64,000 nucleotides of DNA from Candidatus Methylobacter oryzae (GCA_945861405.1 CAMAUL010000003.1:39721-103720), one strand, 5' to 3'. Counted from the stretch's first letter, positions 17,859 through 27,526 are shown. The notes: generated from the letters alone by a model not told the origin. Program-made: numbers and translations.

Positions 17859-18842
17859 ATGCAAATCGGCCCTTACCAACTTGAAAACAACCTGATTCTG
17901 GCACCCATGGCCGGTATCACTGATCGCCCGTTCAGGGAATTGTGCAAGCAATTCGGAGCAGGCTTGGCGGTGTCCGAAATGGTGGCTTCCAATCCAGCGT
18001 TACGCCAGCATAAACGGACGCTGCTAAAGGCCGATCATAGCGGCGAGACCGGTATACGTTCCGTGCAAATTCTGGGCACCGACCCCCAACAAATGGCTGA
18101 GGCGGCAAAACTCAATGCCCGGCGGGGCGCCCAGATCATCGATATTAATATGGGCTGTCCGGCAAAAAAAGTGTGTTCGGTCGCCGCAGGCTCCGCGTTG
18201 ATGAGGGACGAAGCTCTGGTAAAACGAATACTTGATGCAGTCGTTAATGCGGTCGACATTCCGGTCACCTTAAAAATCCGTACCGGCTGGGATATGCATA
18301 ACCGCAATGCCCTTGAAATAGCCCAAATAGCCGAAAACTCAGGCATTGCCGCGTTGACTGTTCATGGACGAACCCGTGCCTGCAAATTTGCAGGTCAGGC
18401 CGAACATGAAACTGTTAAACAAGTGAAGCAATCGGTCAGTATTCCGGTTATCGCCAATGGCGATATTGATACCTCCGAACAGGCTCAGTTTGTGCTGCAT
18501 TTAACCGGTGCCGATGCAATTATGATCGGTCGGGGTGCTCAAGGAAATCCATGGTTATTTAGTCAAATAAATCACTTTATCAAACACGGCAAACATCTTG
18601 AAAAACCAACAGTTACAGACATACACAGCACAATTATCACCCATTTGGACAAACTATATAGCTTCTACGGCAATGCAAGCGGTGTTAGAATAGCCCGAAA
18701 ACACATAGCTTGGTATTTAAAGCATTTTGCGTCCGTAACTCAAGAGAGCAAAAGCAATATCAACTTGGCACAATGCCCATCCCAACAAATTTCGCTGATT
18801 AATTCAGCATTTAATTTTTTAACCACCGACAGTGCTGCATAG
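17859..18842 (+). CDS. dusB: tRNA dihydrouridine synthase DusB
   Basis: LAPMAGITDRPFRELCKQFGAGLAVSEMV; INMGCPAKKVCSVAAGSALMR; upstream of fis. Confidence 0.96.
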   Translation: MQIGPYQLENNLILAPMAGITDRPFRELCKQFGAGLAVSEMVASNPALRQHKRTLLKADHSGETGIRSVQILGTDPQQMAEAAKLNARRGAQIIDINMGCPAKKVCSVAAGSALMRDEALVKRILDAVVNAVDIPVTLKIRTGWDMHNRNALEIAQIAENSGIAALTVHGRTRACKFAGQAEHETVKQVKQSVSIPVIANGDIDTSEQAQFVLHLTGADAIMIGRGAQGNPWLFSQINHFIKHGKHLEKPTVTDIHSTIITHLDKLYSFYGNASGVRIARKHIAWYLKHFASVTQESKSNINLAQCPSQQISLINSAFNFLTTDSAA

Positions 18843-19134
18843 TATGAACATCAACGCATCCCAAAAAAGTGCCGAAATAATCAACATAGACAGTAAAAAA
18901 GCCGCAATTATTCCGTTGTGCGCTCATGTTAAACAAACGGTGGAGCAATATTTATTGCACCTGAACGGCCATGATCCGGTCGGTCTGCATGCGATGGTCA
19001 TTGCCGAGGTCGAAAAACCTTTATTGCAAGCGACGCTGGAGCATTCCGGCCAGAACCAAACCAAAGCCGCCAAAGCGCTGGGCTTGAGTCGCAGCACCTT
19101 ACGCAAAAAACTGGAGTTCTACGGCTTATCCTAA
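18832..19134 (+). CDS. fis: DNA-binding protein Fis
   Basis: C-terminal HTH KPLLQATLEHSGQNQTKAAKALGLSRSTLRKKLEFYGL; dusB-fis order. Confidence 0.94.
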   Translation: MLHSMNINASQKSAEIINIDSKKAAIIPLCAHVKQTVEQYLLHLNGHDPVGLHAMVIAEVEKPLLQATLEHSGQNQTKAAKALGLSRSTLRKKLEFYGLS

Positions 19135-19179
19135 TCCCCACCCAAGTCCAGCTTTACCCCCTCCCATTTTGAGATCTGC

Positions 19180-20790
19180 ATGAACAAAAAAATTACCCGC
19201 GCGCTAATCAGCGTATCCGATAAATCCGGTATCGTGGATTTTTGTCGGGAGCTCAATCAGTTGGGCATCGAAATCCTGTCTACCGGCGGCACTGCCAAAA
19301 CGCTGGCCGAACACAACATTCCGGCAACCGAGGTGTCCGATTACACCGGTTTCCCGGAAATGATGGACGGCCGGGTTAAAACCTTGCACCCCAAAGTCCA
19401 CGGCGGCATTTTGGCGCGTCGGGGCATTGATGATGCGGTGATGGCAGCGAACGGCATTAAGCCGATCGATATGGTGGTGGTCAACCTGTACCCATTCGAA
19501 CAAACTATCGCTAACCCGGACTGCGATTTAGATACCGCTATTGAAAATATCGACATCGGCGGCCCAACCATGATCCGCGCCGCGGCTAAAAATCATGCCG
19601 ATGTCGCGGTGATCGTCGATCCTGCCGATTACGCATCGGTTATCGCCGAACTGAAAGGCAATAACACTGGACTATCCCAGCAAACCCGCTTCAATCTGGC
19701 GCTAAAAAGTTTCGAACACACGGCGCGTTACGACACCGCGATTTCAGCCTACCTCGGCAACATTCGCCGCGCCAGTTCCCGACAGGCTTGCGGCATACAC
19801 ACCATCCCTGGCGATAATGGCGTCCAGTTTCCCGAAACGCTGAACTTGCAGTTTTATCATAACCAGAGCATGCGTTATGGCGAAAATCCGCATCAAAACG
19901 CGGCGTTTTACCGGGAAAAATCACCGGCCAGCGGCACTATTGCCGCCGCCAAGCAACTGCAAGGCAAGGAACTGTCTTACAACAACATTGCCGATGCCGA
20001 TGCCGCGCTGGAATGCGTCAAATCGTTTGGCGAGCTGCCAACCTGCGTCATCGTCAAACACGCCAACCCCTGCGGCGTAGCCCAAGCTGGCAACCTGCTT
20101 GCCGCTTACGACAAGGCTTATGCAACCGACCCGACCTCGGCATTCGGCGGCATTATCGCGTTTAACCGGGAACTGGACGAACAAACCGCCGCTGAAATCG
20201 TCAAGCGTCAATTTGTCGAAGTCATTATTGCGCCGTCCATCAGCGCAGCCGCGCAAGCTGTTTTGGCTGAAAAGCAAAATGTCCGGGTGCTGGAATGCAG
20301 CCAATGGAGCAATGTTACCCAGCCGTCGCTGGATTTCAAACGCGTCGCCGGAGGCTTGCTGGTTCAGGACAAGGATCTAGGCGAAATAACCGCCGCCGAC
20401 ATCAAAATAGTCAGCAAACGCGCTCCAACCGAACAGGAGATGGCCGATTTGCTGTTCGCCTGGAAAGTCGCCAAATTCGTCAAATCCAATGCGATTGTGT
20501 ACTGCAAAAACGGCCAGACTATCGGCGTCGGCGCAGGACAAATGAGCCGGGTTTATTCGGCCAGAATCGCCGGTATCAAAGCCGCCGATGCAGGATTGGA
20601 TGTTCCGGGTTCCGCGATGGCTTCCGACGCCTTTTTCCCGTTCAGGGACGGCATCGATTCCGCTGCCGAAGCGGGCATCACCGCCGTCATTCAGCCCGGC
20701 GGCTCGATGCGCGACAATGAAGTCATAGCCGCAGCCGACGAGCACAATATCGCGATGGTCTTTACCGGCATGCGTCATTTCAGGCATTAA
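19180..20790 (+). CDS. purH: Bifunctional AICAR transformylase / IMP cyclohydrolase
   Basis: [49 protein letters not shown]. Carries an in-frame 17-codon repeat at 19765-19815. Confidence 0.98.
   Translation: MNKKITRALISVSDKSGIVDFCRELNQLGIEILSTGGTAKTLAEHNIPATEVSDYTGFPEMMDGRVKTLHPKVHGGILARRGIDDAVMAANGIKPIDMVVVNLYPFEQTIANPDCDLDTAIENIDIGGPTMIRAAAKNHADVAVIVDPADYASVIAELKGNNTGLSQQTRFNLALKSFEHTARYDTAISAYLGNIRRASSRQACGIHTIPGDNGVQFPETLNLQFYHNQSMRYGENPHQNAAFYREKSPASGTIAAAKQLQGKELSYNNIADADAALECVKSFGELPTCVIVKHANPCGVAQAGNLLAAYDKAYATDPTSAFGGIIAFNRELDEQTAAEIVKRQFVEVIIAPSISAAAQAVLAEKQNVRVLECSQWSNVTQPSLDFKRVAGGLLVQDKDLGEITAADIKIVSKRAPTEQEMADLLFAWKVAKFVKSNAIVYCKNGQTIGVGAGQMSRVYSARIAGIKAADAGLDVPGSAMASDAFFPFRDGIDSAAEAGITAVIQPGGSMRDNEVIAAADEHNIAMVFTGMRHFRH
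19765..19815 (+). repeat. 17-codon intragenic repeat, copy 1 (in purH)
   Basis: cgccgcgccagttcccgacaggcttgcggcatacacaccatccctggcgat ([17 protein letters not shown]); 48/51 identical to the reverse complement of 60736-60786. Confidence 0.9.
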
Positions 20791-20808
20791 TTAAAGAACA
20801 ACGTCCAC

Positions 20809-20881
20809 GAAAGGCACGAAAGGCACGAAAAACTTTTTATAGCTCACTCTTTTCGTGCCTTTCGTGTTTTTCGTGGAAAAC
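20809..20881. repeat. Imperfect palindrome of the CGTCCACGAAAGGCACGAAA family
   Basis: CGTCCACGAAAGGCACGAAAGGCACGAAAAAC ... TTTTCGTGCCTTTCGTGTTTTTCGTGGA; related copy at 49121-49261. Confidence 0.85.
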
Positions 20882-20927
20882 TAATCACGGGGCAATCAAG
20901 CCGCCCCTAGCACACACGAGAACCATC

Positions 20928-22208
20928 ATGAAAATCCTCATCGTCGGTAGCGGCGGCCGTGAACACGCCCTCGCCTGGAAAGCCCAGCAATCCCCCAAAG
21001 TCGAAAAAGTCTTTGTCGCGCCCGGCAATGCCGGTACCGCGCTGGAACCGTCTGTTGAAAACATCGCCATTGCCGTCGACGATATTGACGCACTGCTGGC
21101 ATTCGCCCAGAAAGACGCGATAGACCTGACCATCATCGGCCCCGAAGTGCCTCTGGTTTTAGGCATCGTCGATCGTTTCCATGAGGCAGGTTTGAAGTGC
21201 TTCGGCCCAACCGCAAAAGCCGCGCAACTGGAAGGCTCGAAGACTTTCTGCAAAGACTTCATGATCCGCCACCACATCCCGACCGCCGCTTTCCAATCCT
21301 TTACCGACCAACAGCAGGCCATCACCTATATCCGGCAGCAAGGCGCGCCGATCGTGGTTAAGGCCGACGGTTTGGCCGCAGGTAAAGGCGTAATCGTCGC
21401 CCAGTCCGAACAGGAAGCGATAGCCGCTGTCGAAGACATGTTGTCTGGCAATGTATTCGGCGAGGCAGGCAATCGCGTCGTGATCGAAGAGTTTTTAACC
21501 GGCGAGGAAGCCAGCTTTATAGTCATCGCCGACGGCAAACACGCATTGCCAATGGCGACCTCCCAGGATCACAAAGCCCGCGATAATGGCGACCAAGGCC
21601 CCAACACCGGCGGCATGGGCGCTTATTCCCCGGCTCCCGTCGTCACCCCTGAAATCCACGACAAGGTCATGCGCGATGTGATCGCGCCGACCTTGAAAGG
21701 CATGGCTGAAGACGGATTGCCGTATACCGGCTTTCTGTACGCCGGTTTAATGATCAGCGCCGATGGCACGATTAAAGTGCTGGAATACAACTGCCGTTTC
21801 GGCGACCCTGAAACCCAGCCGATCATGATGCGTTTGAACAGCGATCTGGTAGAGCTTATCGAAGCCGCCTTGGCTGGCAATCTCGACAAAACCAGCAGCG
21901 ACTGGGACGAACGCGCCGCATTAGGCGTAGTCTTGGCAGCAGGCGGTTATCCCGACTCCTATCAAAGCGGCGCTGTCATTTCCGGTTTGCCTGGCGAGGA
22001 GCACAAAGACAGCAAAGTGTTTCATGCCGCCACCAAACAAGTCGGCAACGATTTGGTCACGGCTGGCGGACGGGTTTTATGCGCTTGCGCCTTGGGTCAT
22101 GACATTAAGGAAGCCCAAAGCAAAGCCTATGCGCTGGCTAACGGCATCCACTGGGATAATGTCTATTACCGTACCGATATTGGTTTTAAGGCTATAAAAT
22201 CCTCGTAG
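20928..22208 (+). CDS. purD: Phosphoribosylamine-glycine ligase
   Basis: [38 protein letters not shown]; downstream of purH. Confidence 0.98.
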   Translation: MKILIVGSGGREHALAWKAQQSPKVEKVFVAPGNAGTALEPSVENIAIAVDDIDALLAFAQKDAIDLTIIGPEVPLVLGIVDRFHEAGLKCFGPTAKAAQLEGSKTFCKDFMIRHHIPTAAFQSFTDQQQAITYIRQQGAPIVVKADGLAAGKGVIVAQSEQEAIAAVEDMLSGNVFGEAGNRVVIEEFLTGEEASFIVIADGKHALPMATSQDHKARDNGDQGPNTGGMGAYSPAPVVTPEIHDKVMRDVIAPTLKGMAEDGLPYTGFLYAGLMISADGTIKVLEYNCRFGDPETQPIMMRLNSDLVELIEAALAGNLDKTSSDWDERAALGVVLAAGGYPDSYQSGAVISGLPGEEHKDSKVFHAATKQVGNDLVTAGGRVLCACALGHDIKEAQSKAYALANGIHWDNVYYRTDIGFKAIKSS

Positions 22209-22261
22209 GGTACGCTGTGCGTACCTTTCGGTATTCAATGGTACGCACAGCGTACCCTACA
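22206..22261. repeat. Imperfect palindrome of the GTAGGGTACGCTGTGCGTACC family
   Basis: GTAGGGTACGCTGTGCGTACC...GGTACGCACAGCGTACCCTAC; related copies at 43242-43266 and ~14104-14124. Confidence 0.88.
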
Positions 22262-22263
22262 TG

Positions 22264-22350
22264 GCTAACATTTCAATCAACGGGAACGCGGACATACTCC
22301 ATGCTTAATCTTCATTTTCTGCACCGCGTCCCGTTATTTCTACGTTAGGG
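22264..22350 (-). other. attC-like recombination site (integron cassette) at the 3' end of the DUF3800 gene
   Basis: Arms GCTAACATTTCAATCAACGGGAACGCGG and CCGCGTCCCGTTATTTCTACGTTAGGG pair imperfectly, with one extra A in one arm. The DUF3800 stop lies inside. Confidence 0.6.
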
Positions 22351-23123
22351 GTTTTACTTCCATCGTTCTTTAGTTCTCGTAACCACATCCCTATCGTTTC
22401 TTTATCGTAATGATGCGCGTCAACCCGACATTCGATAAGGCTCTTAAAGTCTTTGCGTATCTTTTCCCCTTTCTGAATTCTCTTATTATGCGTCAGCCAA
22501 TGCCATGCCAATAGATCGGCACACTGCAATGGGATCGCCCGTTCTTTTTCTATGAAGGTGTGTGAAACCCACCTAAAATCGGAACGCAGTTTTGGCTCGT
22601 TATACATTCTATGCATTGCTGAGTTTGCATTACCAAAACCATTGGCACCGGATTCAAAAAAGTAGGCAACATCTCCGTTAAATCCGGTTTCGTTCGCCCA
22701 GTCACGAACACCAAAAAACACTTGCCCGCAAACTAATGCGTAAGGATTGTCAAAAAGACCGTCCTTCGGTATAAGAGCGTAAGCTTGTTTATCCAATGAA
22801 ACTGCTATCCCTTTCGAAGCATATAATTTGGTAAGCCGTATTGCTTCTCTGGCGGCATTGTCGCAATCGTCTTTTGTGAGATGCTGGTATATTCCAACTC
22901 GGTGAGCACACTCAGACATATGGAAGTACGGCAAGTCATATTTACCAAGCATCTTGCGCCATTCAATACCCAGTTTCAGCGCATTTTCTTTTTTAAATAC
23001 ATAGCCTGCAACACAGAGAAACTGATTCCCCTCATCCGTGCCACTCTCATCAAAATATGCCTCTGCTAACGCCTCCACGAATCCCCCATCAGGTAGAACA
23101 ATGTCAAGTAATCTTACAATCAT
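22305..23123 (-). CDS. DUF3800 domain-containing protein
   Basis: 272 aa; AEAYFDESGTDEGNQFLCVAGYVF...; C-terminal tail TPNVEITGRGAENED is encoded inside the attC-like arm. Confidence 0.85.
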   Translation of the reverse strand: MIVRLLDIVLPDGGFVEALAEAYFDESGTDEGNQFLCVAGYVFKKENALKLGIEWRKMLGKYDLPYFHMSECAHRVGIYQHLTKDDCDNAAREAIRLTKLYASKGIAVSLDKQAYALIPKDGLFDNPYALVCGQVFFGVRDWANETGFNGDVAYFFESGANGFGNANSAMHRMYNEPKLRSDFRWVSHTFIEKERAIPLQCADLLAWHWLTHNKRIQKGEKIRKDFKSLIECRVDAHHYDKETIGMWLRELKNDGSKTPNVEITGRGAENED

Positions 23124-23133
23124 TCTACACCTC

Positions 23134-23178
23134 CTAACCCTACAATCAACGGGAACCCATAAGATGGTTTCGCGTTAG
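23134..23178 (-). other. Second attC-like site, between hicA and the DUF3800 gene (degenerate)
   Basis: CTAACCCTACAATCAACGGGAAC shares 19/23 positions with 22265-22287 (CTAACATTTCAATCAACGGGAAC). It ends GCGTTAGC, next to the hicA 3' end. Confidence 0.45.
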
Positions 23179-23185
23179 CAAACCG

Positions 23186-23335
23186 TCATAGACGGAGCGG
23201 GATGGTGATGTGATGTTCGCCGTTTGCAAAGGTTGTCAGGCGTATGTGGCTGCCGGTCTGACGGGTGATATGGTATCCGAGTTCGGCAAGCGCTTTTGCA
23301 AGCTCGATTCCGTCGATGTCGCGGGGGAGTTTCAA
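23186..23335 (-). CDS. hicA: HicA-like toxin, short or truncated C-terminus
   Basis: Reverse strand from TTG: (M)KLPRDIDGIELAKALAELGYHITRQTGSHIRLTTFANGEHHITIPLRL*; overlaps the end of hicB. Confidence 0.65.
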   Translation of the reverse strand: MKLPRDIDGIELAKALAELGYHITRQTGSHIRLTTFANGEHHITIPLRL

Positions 23336-23538
23336 ACTGCGATGACTTCTTCGTGGACGAAATGCAGGCGGATCATCTTTGGCTTTTTGTCTTCATCGAA
23401 ATGGCAGCGAACTGCGTCCTGGACGTTGGCGTGGAGCTCTTCAAGATTGTCCGCATCAGTGTAAATCGATTCGCCGAGCGCCTTGGCCGTATAACCGCCT
23501 TCCGGGGCATCTTCTACAATAAAGAAAATTTCGTTCAT
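23332..23538 (-). CDS. hicB: HicB-like antitoxin (2-component partner of 23186-23335)
   Basis: MNEIFFIVEDAPEGGYTAKALGESIYTDADNLEELHANVQDAVRCHFDEDKKPKMIRLHFVHEEVIAV. Confidence 0.65.
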   Translation of the reverse strand: MNEIFFIVEDAPEGGYTAKALGESIYTDADNLEELHANVQDAVRCHFDEDKKPKMIRLHFVHEEVIAV

Positions 23539-23677
23539 ATTTGCTCCTTTGTCTGCAACGGATACTAACAAAGTATCGGCAATCATGCAAAAACCAACCA
23601 GAATCGCAATTTTATTCTCAGTCCTGTAGTCCAGAATAAGCCTGTTTGAGCAACAGCGAAAACGAGCAATGACTATT

Positions 23678-23776
23678 GGGGATCTCTAATAATTCAATTT
23701 TGAAAGAATAGTGTTATTTAGTTTCAATGACTTACACTCATAAATATCATGGAAAAAGCAATTATTAGAGGCCCCC
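23678..23776. mobile_element. MITE-like element (~98 bp) with TIRs and 4-5 bp target duplication
   Basis: GGGGATCTCTAATAATT ... AATTATTAGAGGCCCC(C), flanked by CTATT/TATT on both sides. Confidence 0.75.
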
Positions 23777-24111
23777 TATTGATTAGCCGCCTGTTTCAGC
23801 GCATCAACCGCCCATTGATTCAAACTTTTCCCGGACGCAATGGCGGCTCGGGTAACTGCCGCATGGTCTTCGGGCGGAATTCGCAAAACAAACTTCCCGG
23901 AAAATGCTTTAAACGGCCCAACGCCTTCTTCCTGGCAAGCATCCATAAACACTTTAAGCGAAATCGCTCCTTCGCGTCTTAAACCTTCCGCATCGGCGGC
24001 ATAAAAATCAGCGCCTCCGTTAAGCCCGACAAATTCGCCGCGAAACAGATCAATATCCGAATCGTAAGTAATTACGGCCTTAACACCGTTAATGGTCATT
24101 TGATTAATCAT
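23776..24111 (-). CDS. HicB-family antitoxin (RHH C-terminus)
   Basis: MINQMTINGVKAVITYDSDIDLFRGEFVGLNGGADFYAADAEGLRREG...IPPEDHAAVTRAAIASGKSLNQWAVDAL. Confidence 0.85.
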   Translation of the reverse strand: MINQMTINGVKAVITYDSDIDLFRGEFVGLNGGADFYAADAEGLRREGAISLKVFMDACQEEGVGPFKAFSGKFVLRIPPEDHAAVTRAAIASGKSLNQWAVDALKQAANQ

Positions 24112-24362
24112 GGTTTTACCCCGTTGTCATTCAGCCAGTCGCGCAAGCTGACGACCGCGCCTTTATCGGTCATAGGTGAAGGATGCGGCCTATGAAAGAC
24201 CCGCCTCTCTCCGAACAGCCGGATTAACACCCGTGAACCCTCGCGCTCTTCAATTCGCGCACCCAATTCCAACAACAAGGCTTCAACTTCAAACCAGCGC
24301 ACATTGGCTGAAGCCGGTCTGGAAAAAATCAGCTCAAGGGTTTTAAGATATTTCCGCTTCAC
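24108..24362 (-). CDS. HicA-family toxin
   Basis: 84 aa MKRKYLKTLELIFSRPASANVRWFEVEALLLELGARIEEREGSRVLIRLFGERRVFHRPHP; overlaps the downstream hicB. Confidence 0.8.
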   Translation of the reverse strand: MKRKYLKTLELIFSRPASANVRWFEVEALLLELGARIEEREGSRVLIRLFGERRVFHRPHPSPMTDKGAVVSLRDWLNDNGVKP

Positions 24363-24470
24363 AATTATATAGTATCATTATTTAGTATCAAAATAACTAC
24401 TCCATCGACACATTGGGAGCGATTTTTAAACGCCAGTTAAACGTTCATTCTTCCGCTTGATACAAGTTGC

Positions 24471-24523
24471 CATCCATGGCGTCTGGATCCCGGCATTCCC
24501 TGCCGGAATGACGTGCTGTGTTG
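24471..24523. repeat. REP copy CTGGATCCCGGCATTCCCTGCCGGAATGACG
   Basis: Shares its core with repeats at 5459-5490 and 60097-60245. Confidence 0.85.
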
Positions 24524-24609
24524 ATGCCTTTGCTTTTTGGAAAAAAACCGCATTTTTAAACACACCCCGACACATTCGTTCAATTCTTTGTGTCTTCGTG
24601 ATGTATTAA

Positions 24610-25194
24610 TCAATTCGCCTTAATCTTCCGAAACGTCAAGTTGATCCGCAGCGTTTTCGGTTTTTTGGTTTTCGGCACCGAGTGCATCCAATGGTGCTGC
24701 AAGGTTCCGGCCATTACCAGCAAATCGCCGTGTCCTAAGACTATATCCAGTTTGTCTTTGGTTTTTTTATGGTGCAGCTTGAATAAGCGCTCGTCGCCGA
24801 GGCTCAATGATGCAATCACCGGATTTGCCCCCAGCTCTTTTTCATCGTCTGCATGACAACCCATAGAGTCGTTACCATCACGGTACAAATTGGCTAATAC
24901 GCTGTTAAAGACGCATTGGCATTGTTGCTCCACCTTCTCCCTGATTGCCTGTAACGCCGGTGTCCACGGCATCGGCTGATGATTAACGCCCGAATAGCGA
25001 TACCAAGCTTCGGGATCGCCGTACCAGCACATCAGGCGGGGCACTTTAACCCATCTGCCGTAGATAAAAATAGCCTCTTCCTGCCAGGCCAGATCGGCTA
25101 ACAACTGCGCAAGCAGCAGATCGGCCTCCGGCAAGCTGTAAAATTGTTTGATTAAATAAAGCTCGCCGTCAAAGGGGACTAAGTTGGGTGTCAT
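24610..25194 (-). CDS. alkB: AlkB-like 2-oxoglutarate/Fe(II) dioxygenase
   Basis: WYGDPEAWYRYSGVNHQPMPWTPAL; LYRDGNDSMGCHADDEKELGANPVIASLSLGDERLFKLHHK; ATGA overlap with the aminopeptidase gene. Confidence 0.88.
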   Translation of the reverse strand: MTPNLVPFDGELYLIKQFYSLPEADLLLAQLLADLAWQEEAIFIYGRWVKVPRLMCWYGDPEAWYRYSGVNHQPMPWTPALQAIREKVEQQCQCVFNSVLANLYRDGNDSMGCHADDEKELGANPVIASLSLGDERLFKLHHKKTKDKLDIVLGHGDLLVMAGTLQHHWMHSVPKTKKPKTLRINLTFRKIKAN

Positions 25195-26504
25195 CAATGC
25201 GCAGCAAAAAACCGTTTCATCACTCTGATCATGTAATCGTGATCCAGCACGCCAGCACTTTCCCTGATGCTGTGCATCGCCCACATTGGGTTGCCGACAT
25301 CGATTGAACGTATGCCCAGCTTGGCAGAGGTGATCGGCCCGATGGTGCTGCCGCAGGGCAGATCGCAGCGGTGCGAATATTTCTGGTACGGCACTCCGGC
25401 CTGTTCGCACCAGTCGGCGAACATCGCCGCCGACACACTTTCCGAGCTGTAGTTATGATTGGCGTTGACTTTAATCACAGGGCCTTTGTTGACGTTGACT
25501 TTATGGCCGGGATCGTAGGCATTGGGAAAATTGGGCTGGTAGGCATGCGCCATGTCCGCGCTGATTAGGAAGCTTTTTGCCAGCGCCCTGGCATAGTCTT
25601 CGCTGCCGGTTGCTGTCGCCGAAGCGATGCGGCCAAGTACATCGGGCAGGAAACTGCCGTCGGCGCCTTTGTTGCTTTGGCTGCCGATTTCTTCATGGTC
25701 GAACAATGCACACACCCGCGTGGCGTCCGACTGCAAAGCGGCATCATCAAGCAGCGCCTGCAATGCCGCATGACAAGAAGCCAAATTATCCAGCTGGCTG
25801 TCCGCATAAAACTCGCTTGCCTTACCCCAGAAGGCGCCTTTTTGCGTGTCGTACACGGCCAAATCCCAGGACAAGATTCGCGTAGCGGAGATGCCCGATT
25901 GCTGTTGCAGCAACGCGGAAAAATAGGCTGGCGGCAGCTGTTCTTCGGTCGATGCCGACAAGATCAACGGTAATTCGGTCTGTTTTTGCAGCTTTAGGCC
26001 TTCTTCATTAACCGTCCGATTCATGTGAATGGCCAGATTAGGTAAGCGCAGTAATGGCTGATCGAATTTGATCAGCATGCTGGCGATCTCGTCCTGGTCG
26101 TTTTTATATGCGATTCGTCCGGCAAGGCTTAAATCCCTGTCGGTAAAGGTCGCCAAAATGGGCCCACCGTAAACCTCGACGCCCAGCCTTACCAAGCCGT
26201 CCGCGCTGCTGGCCGCATTCGGCTTTATTCTCAAGCCTGGGGAATCAGTATGTGCGCCGATAATTTTAAAGCCGGTTTCGGCCAGCGGTTTTTGCCCCTG
26301 CACAAACAGGATGATAGACGAATCGTCGCGCACCACGTAATAACGTCCGCCCGGCTGTAATATCCATTTGGCGGTTTCATCGAGACGCTGCCACGCAGGA
26401 GTTTGCGCCGCAAGCTGAGCCTCAATGGTGCTTACGACATGCCAAGGGCTGGGACTGGCATCGATAAAATCCAGTAAGTTTTGAACCTGCTGCCTCGCGC
26501 TCAT
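25194..26504 (-). CDS. apeB: M18 family aminopeptidase
   Basis: [84 protein letters not shown]. Confidence 0.93.
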   Translation of the reverse strand: MSARQQVQNLLDFIDASPSPWHVVSTIEAQLAAQTPAWQRLDETAKWILQPGGRYYVVRDDSSIILFVQGQKPLAETGFKIIGAHTDSPGLRIKPNAASSADGLVRLGVEVYGGPILATFTDRDLSLAGRIAYKNDQDEIASMLIKFDQPLLRLPNLAIHMNRTVNEEGLKLQKQTELPLILSASTEEQLPPAYFSALLQQQSGISATRILSWDLAVYDTQKGAFWGKASEFYADSQLDNLASCHAALQALLDDAALQSDATRVCALFDHEEIGSQSNKGADGSFLPDVLGRIASATATGSEDYARALAKSFLISADMAHAYQPNFPNAYDPGHKVNVNKGPVIKVNANHNYSSESVSAAMFADWCEQAGVPYQKYSHRCDLPCGSTIGPITSAKLGIRSIDVGNPMWAMHSIRESAGVLDHDYMIRVMKRFFAAH

Positions 26505-26920
26505 GCTCTTTCCTTCAAGTCCAATGCCGCGGAATTAATGCAGTAGCGCAAGCCTGTCGGCTGCGGGCCGTCCTCGAATACATGGCCTAAATGCGCATCG
26601 CAGGACTTGCAAGTCACTTCAACCCGGCGCATGCCGTGATTCACGTCAACATGCTCTGCCACGCTGTGTTCGGACAACACAGCCCAAAAACTCGGCCAGC
26701 CGGAACCTGAATCGTATTTGCTCGCCGAGTCGAACAGCGGATTGCCGCAGCAGATGCACTGGTAAATACCGTCCTGTTTGCAATCGGCATATTTGCCGGT
26801 AAACGGCGGTTCAGTGGCCTTCAAGCGGCAAATGTTAAACTGCTCGGGCGTTAATTTTTGTTGCCACTGTTCATTGCTGTCGCGTTCTTTATCTGTCATT
26901 TTTTCACCCATAACAACCAT
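26501..26920 (-). CDS. msrB: Peptide-methionine (R)-S-oxide reductase
   Basis: [52 protein letters not shown]. Confidence 0.96.
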   Translation of the reverse strand: MVVMGEKMTDKERDSNEQWQQKLTPEQFNICRLKATEPPFTGKYADCKQDGIYQCICCGNPLFDSASKYDSGSGWPSFWAVLSEHSVAEHVDVNHGMRRVEVTCKSCDAHLGHVFEDGPQPTGLRYCINSAALDLKERA

Positions 26921-26926
26921 TTATAA

Positions 26927-26997
26927 TGTGGGCGCGAATTTATTCGCGCTTTTAAACCCACCGCTTAACCCACCACGCGAATAAATTCGCGCCCACA
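26927..26997. repeat. Inverted repeat pair GTGGGCGCGAATTTATTCGCG / GCGAATAAATTCGCGCCCAC
   Basis: Directly visible palindromic arms separated by ~30 nt. Confidence 0.88.
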
Positions 26998-27099
26998 ACC
27001 GCATAGCCAAAAGACTGAGCATCTGAAAAACATCGATTAGTTATGAATTTTGCCTATGATACAATGCAATAGTTAAAAATTTTAAATACGTGATCAATC

Positions 27100-27333
27100 A
27101 TGACTGAACAAATGACTAGCGGAATCGAATTAATGTTTGCCGGAATGGGCATCGTGTTCCTGTTTTTGACCATGCTGGTCGTCGCTATCAACATCATGTC
27201 AGCCTTGGTGCAACGCTATTTCCCGGAAGTGCCGATGTCAAAATCAGTCCCCGGCATTACCACTGACATTGACAAAAGCGTGGTTGCGGCGATAACCGCC
27301 GCCGTGCATATGTACCGCAAAAAACATAACTAA
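27100..27333 (+). CDS. oadG: Oxaloacetate decarboxylase gamma subunit (OadG family)
   Basis: 77 aa, one TM helix, upstream of the alpha and beta subunits. Confidence 0.85.
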   Translation: MTEQMTSGIELMFAGMGIVFLFLTMLVVAINIMSALVQRYFPEVPMSKSVPGITTDIDKSVVAAITAAVHMYRKKHN

Positions 27334-27526
27334 CGACTCTACAGGTCAATGATTAAGAAATTGTAACTATCCAGTACATGATAAATGGAACACGGATAGG
27401 ACGGATTTAGACAGATTTTTAAAGCTTGTTTTTAATCCGTGATTATCCGTTTAATCCGTGTCATCAGTGTTCTATTTTTTAACTCAGTCATTACAATCTA
27501 CAAAGGTTTCAGGAGAAACAACAAGC

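Noticed and set aside
22264-24362. Full integron with intI
   Set aside because: No tyrosine recombinase ORF is present in the window; only attC-like sites and cassette-like genes can be supported.
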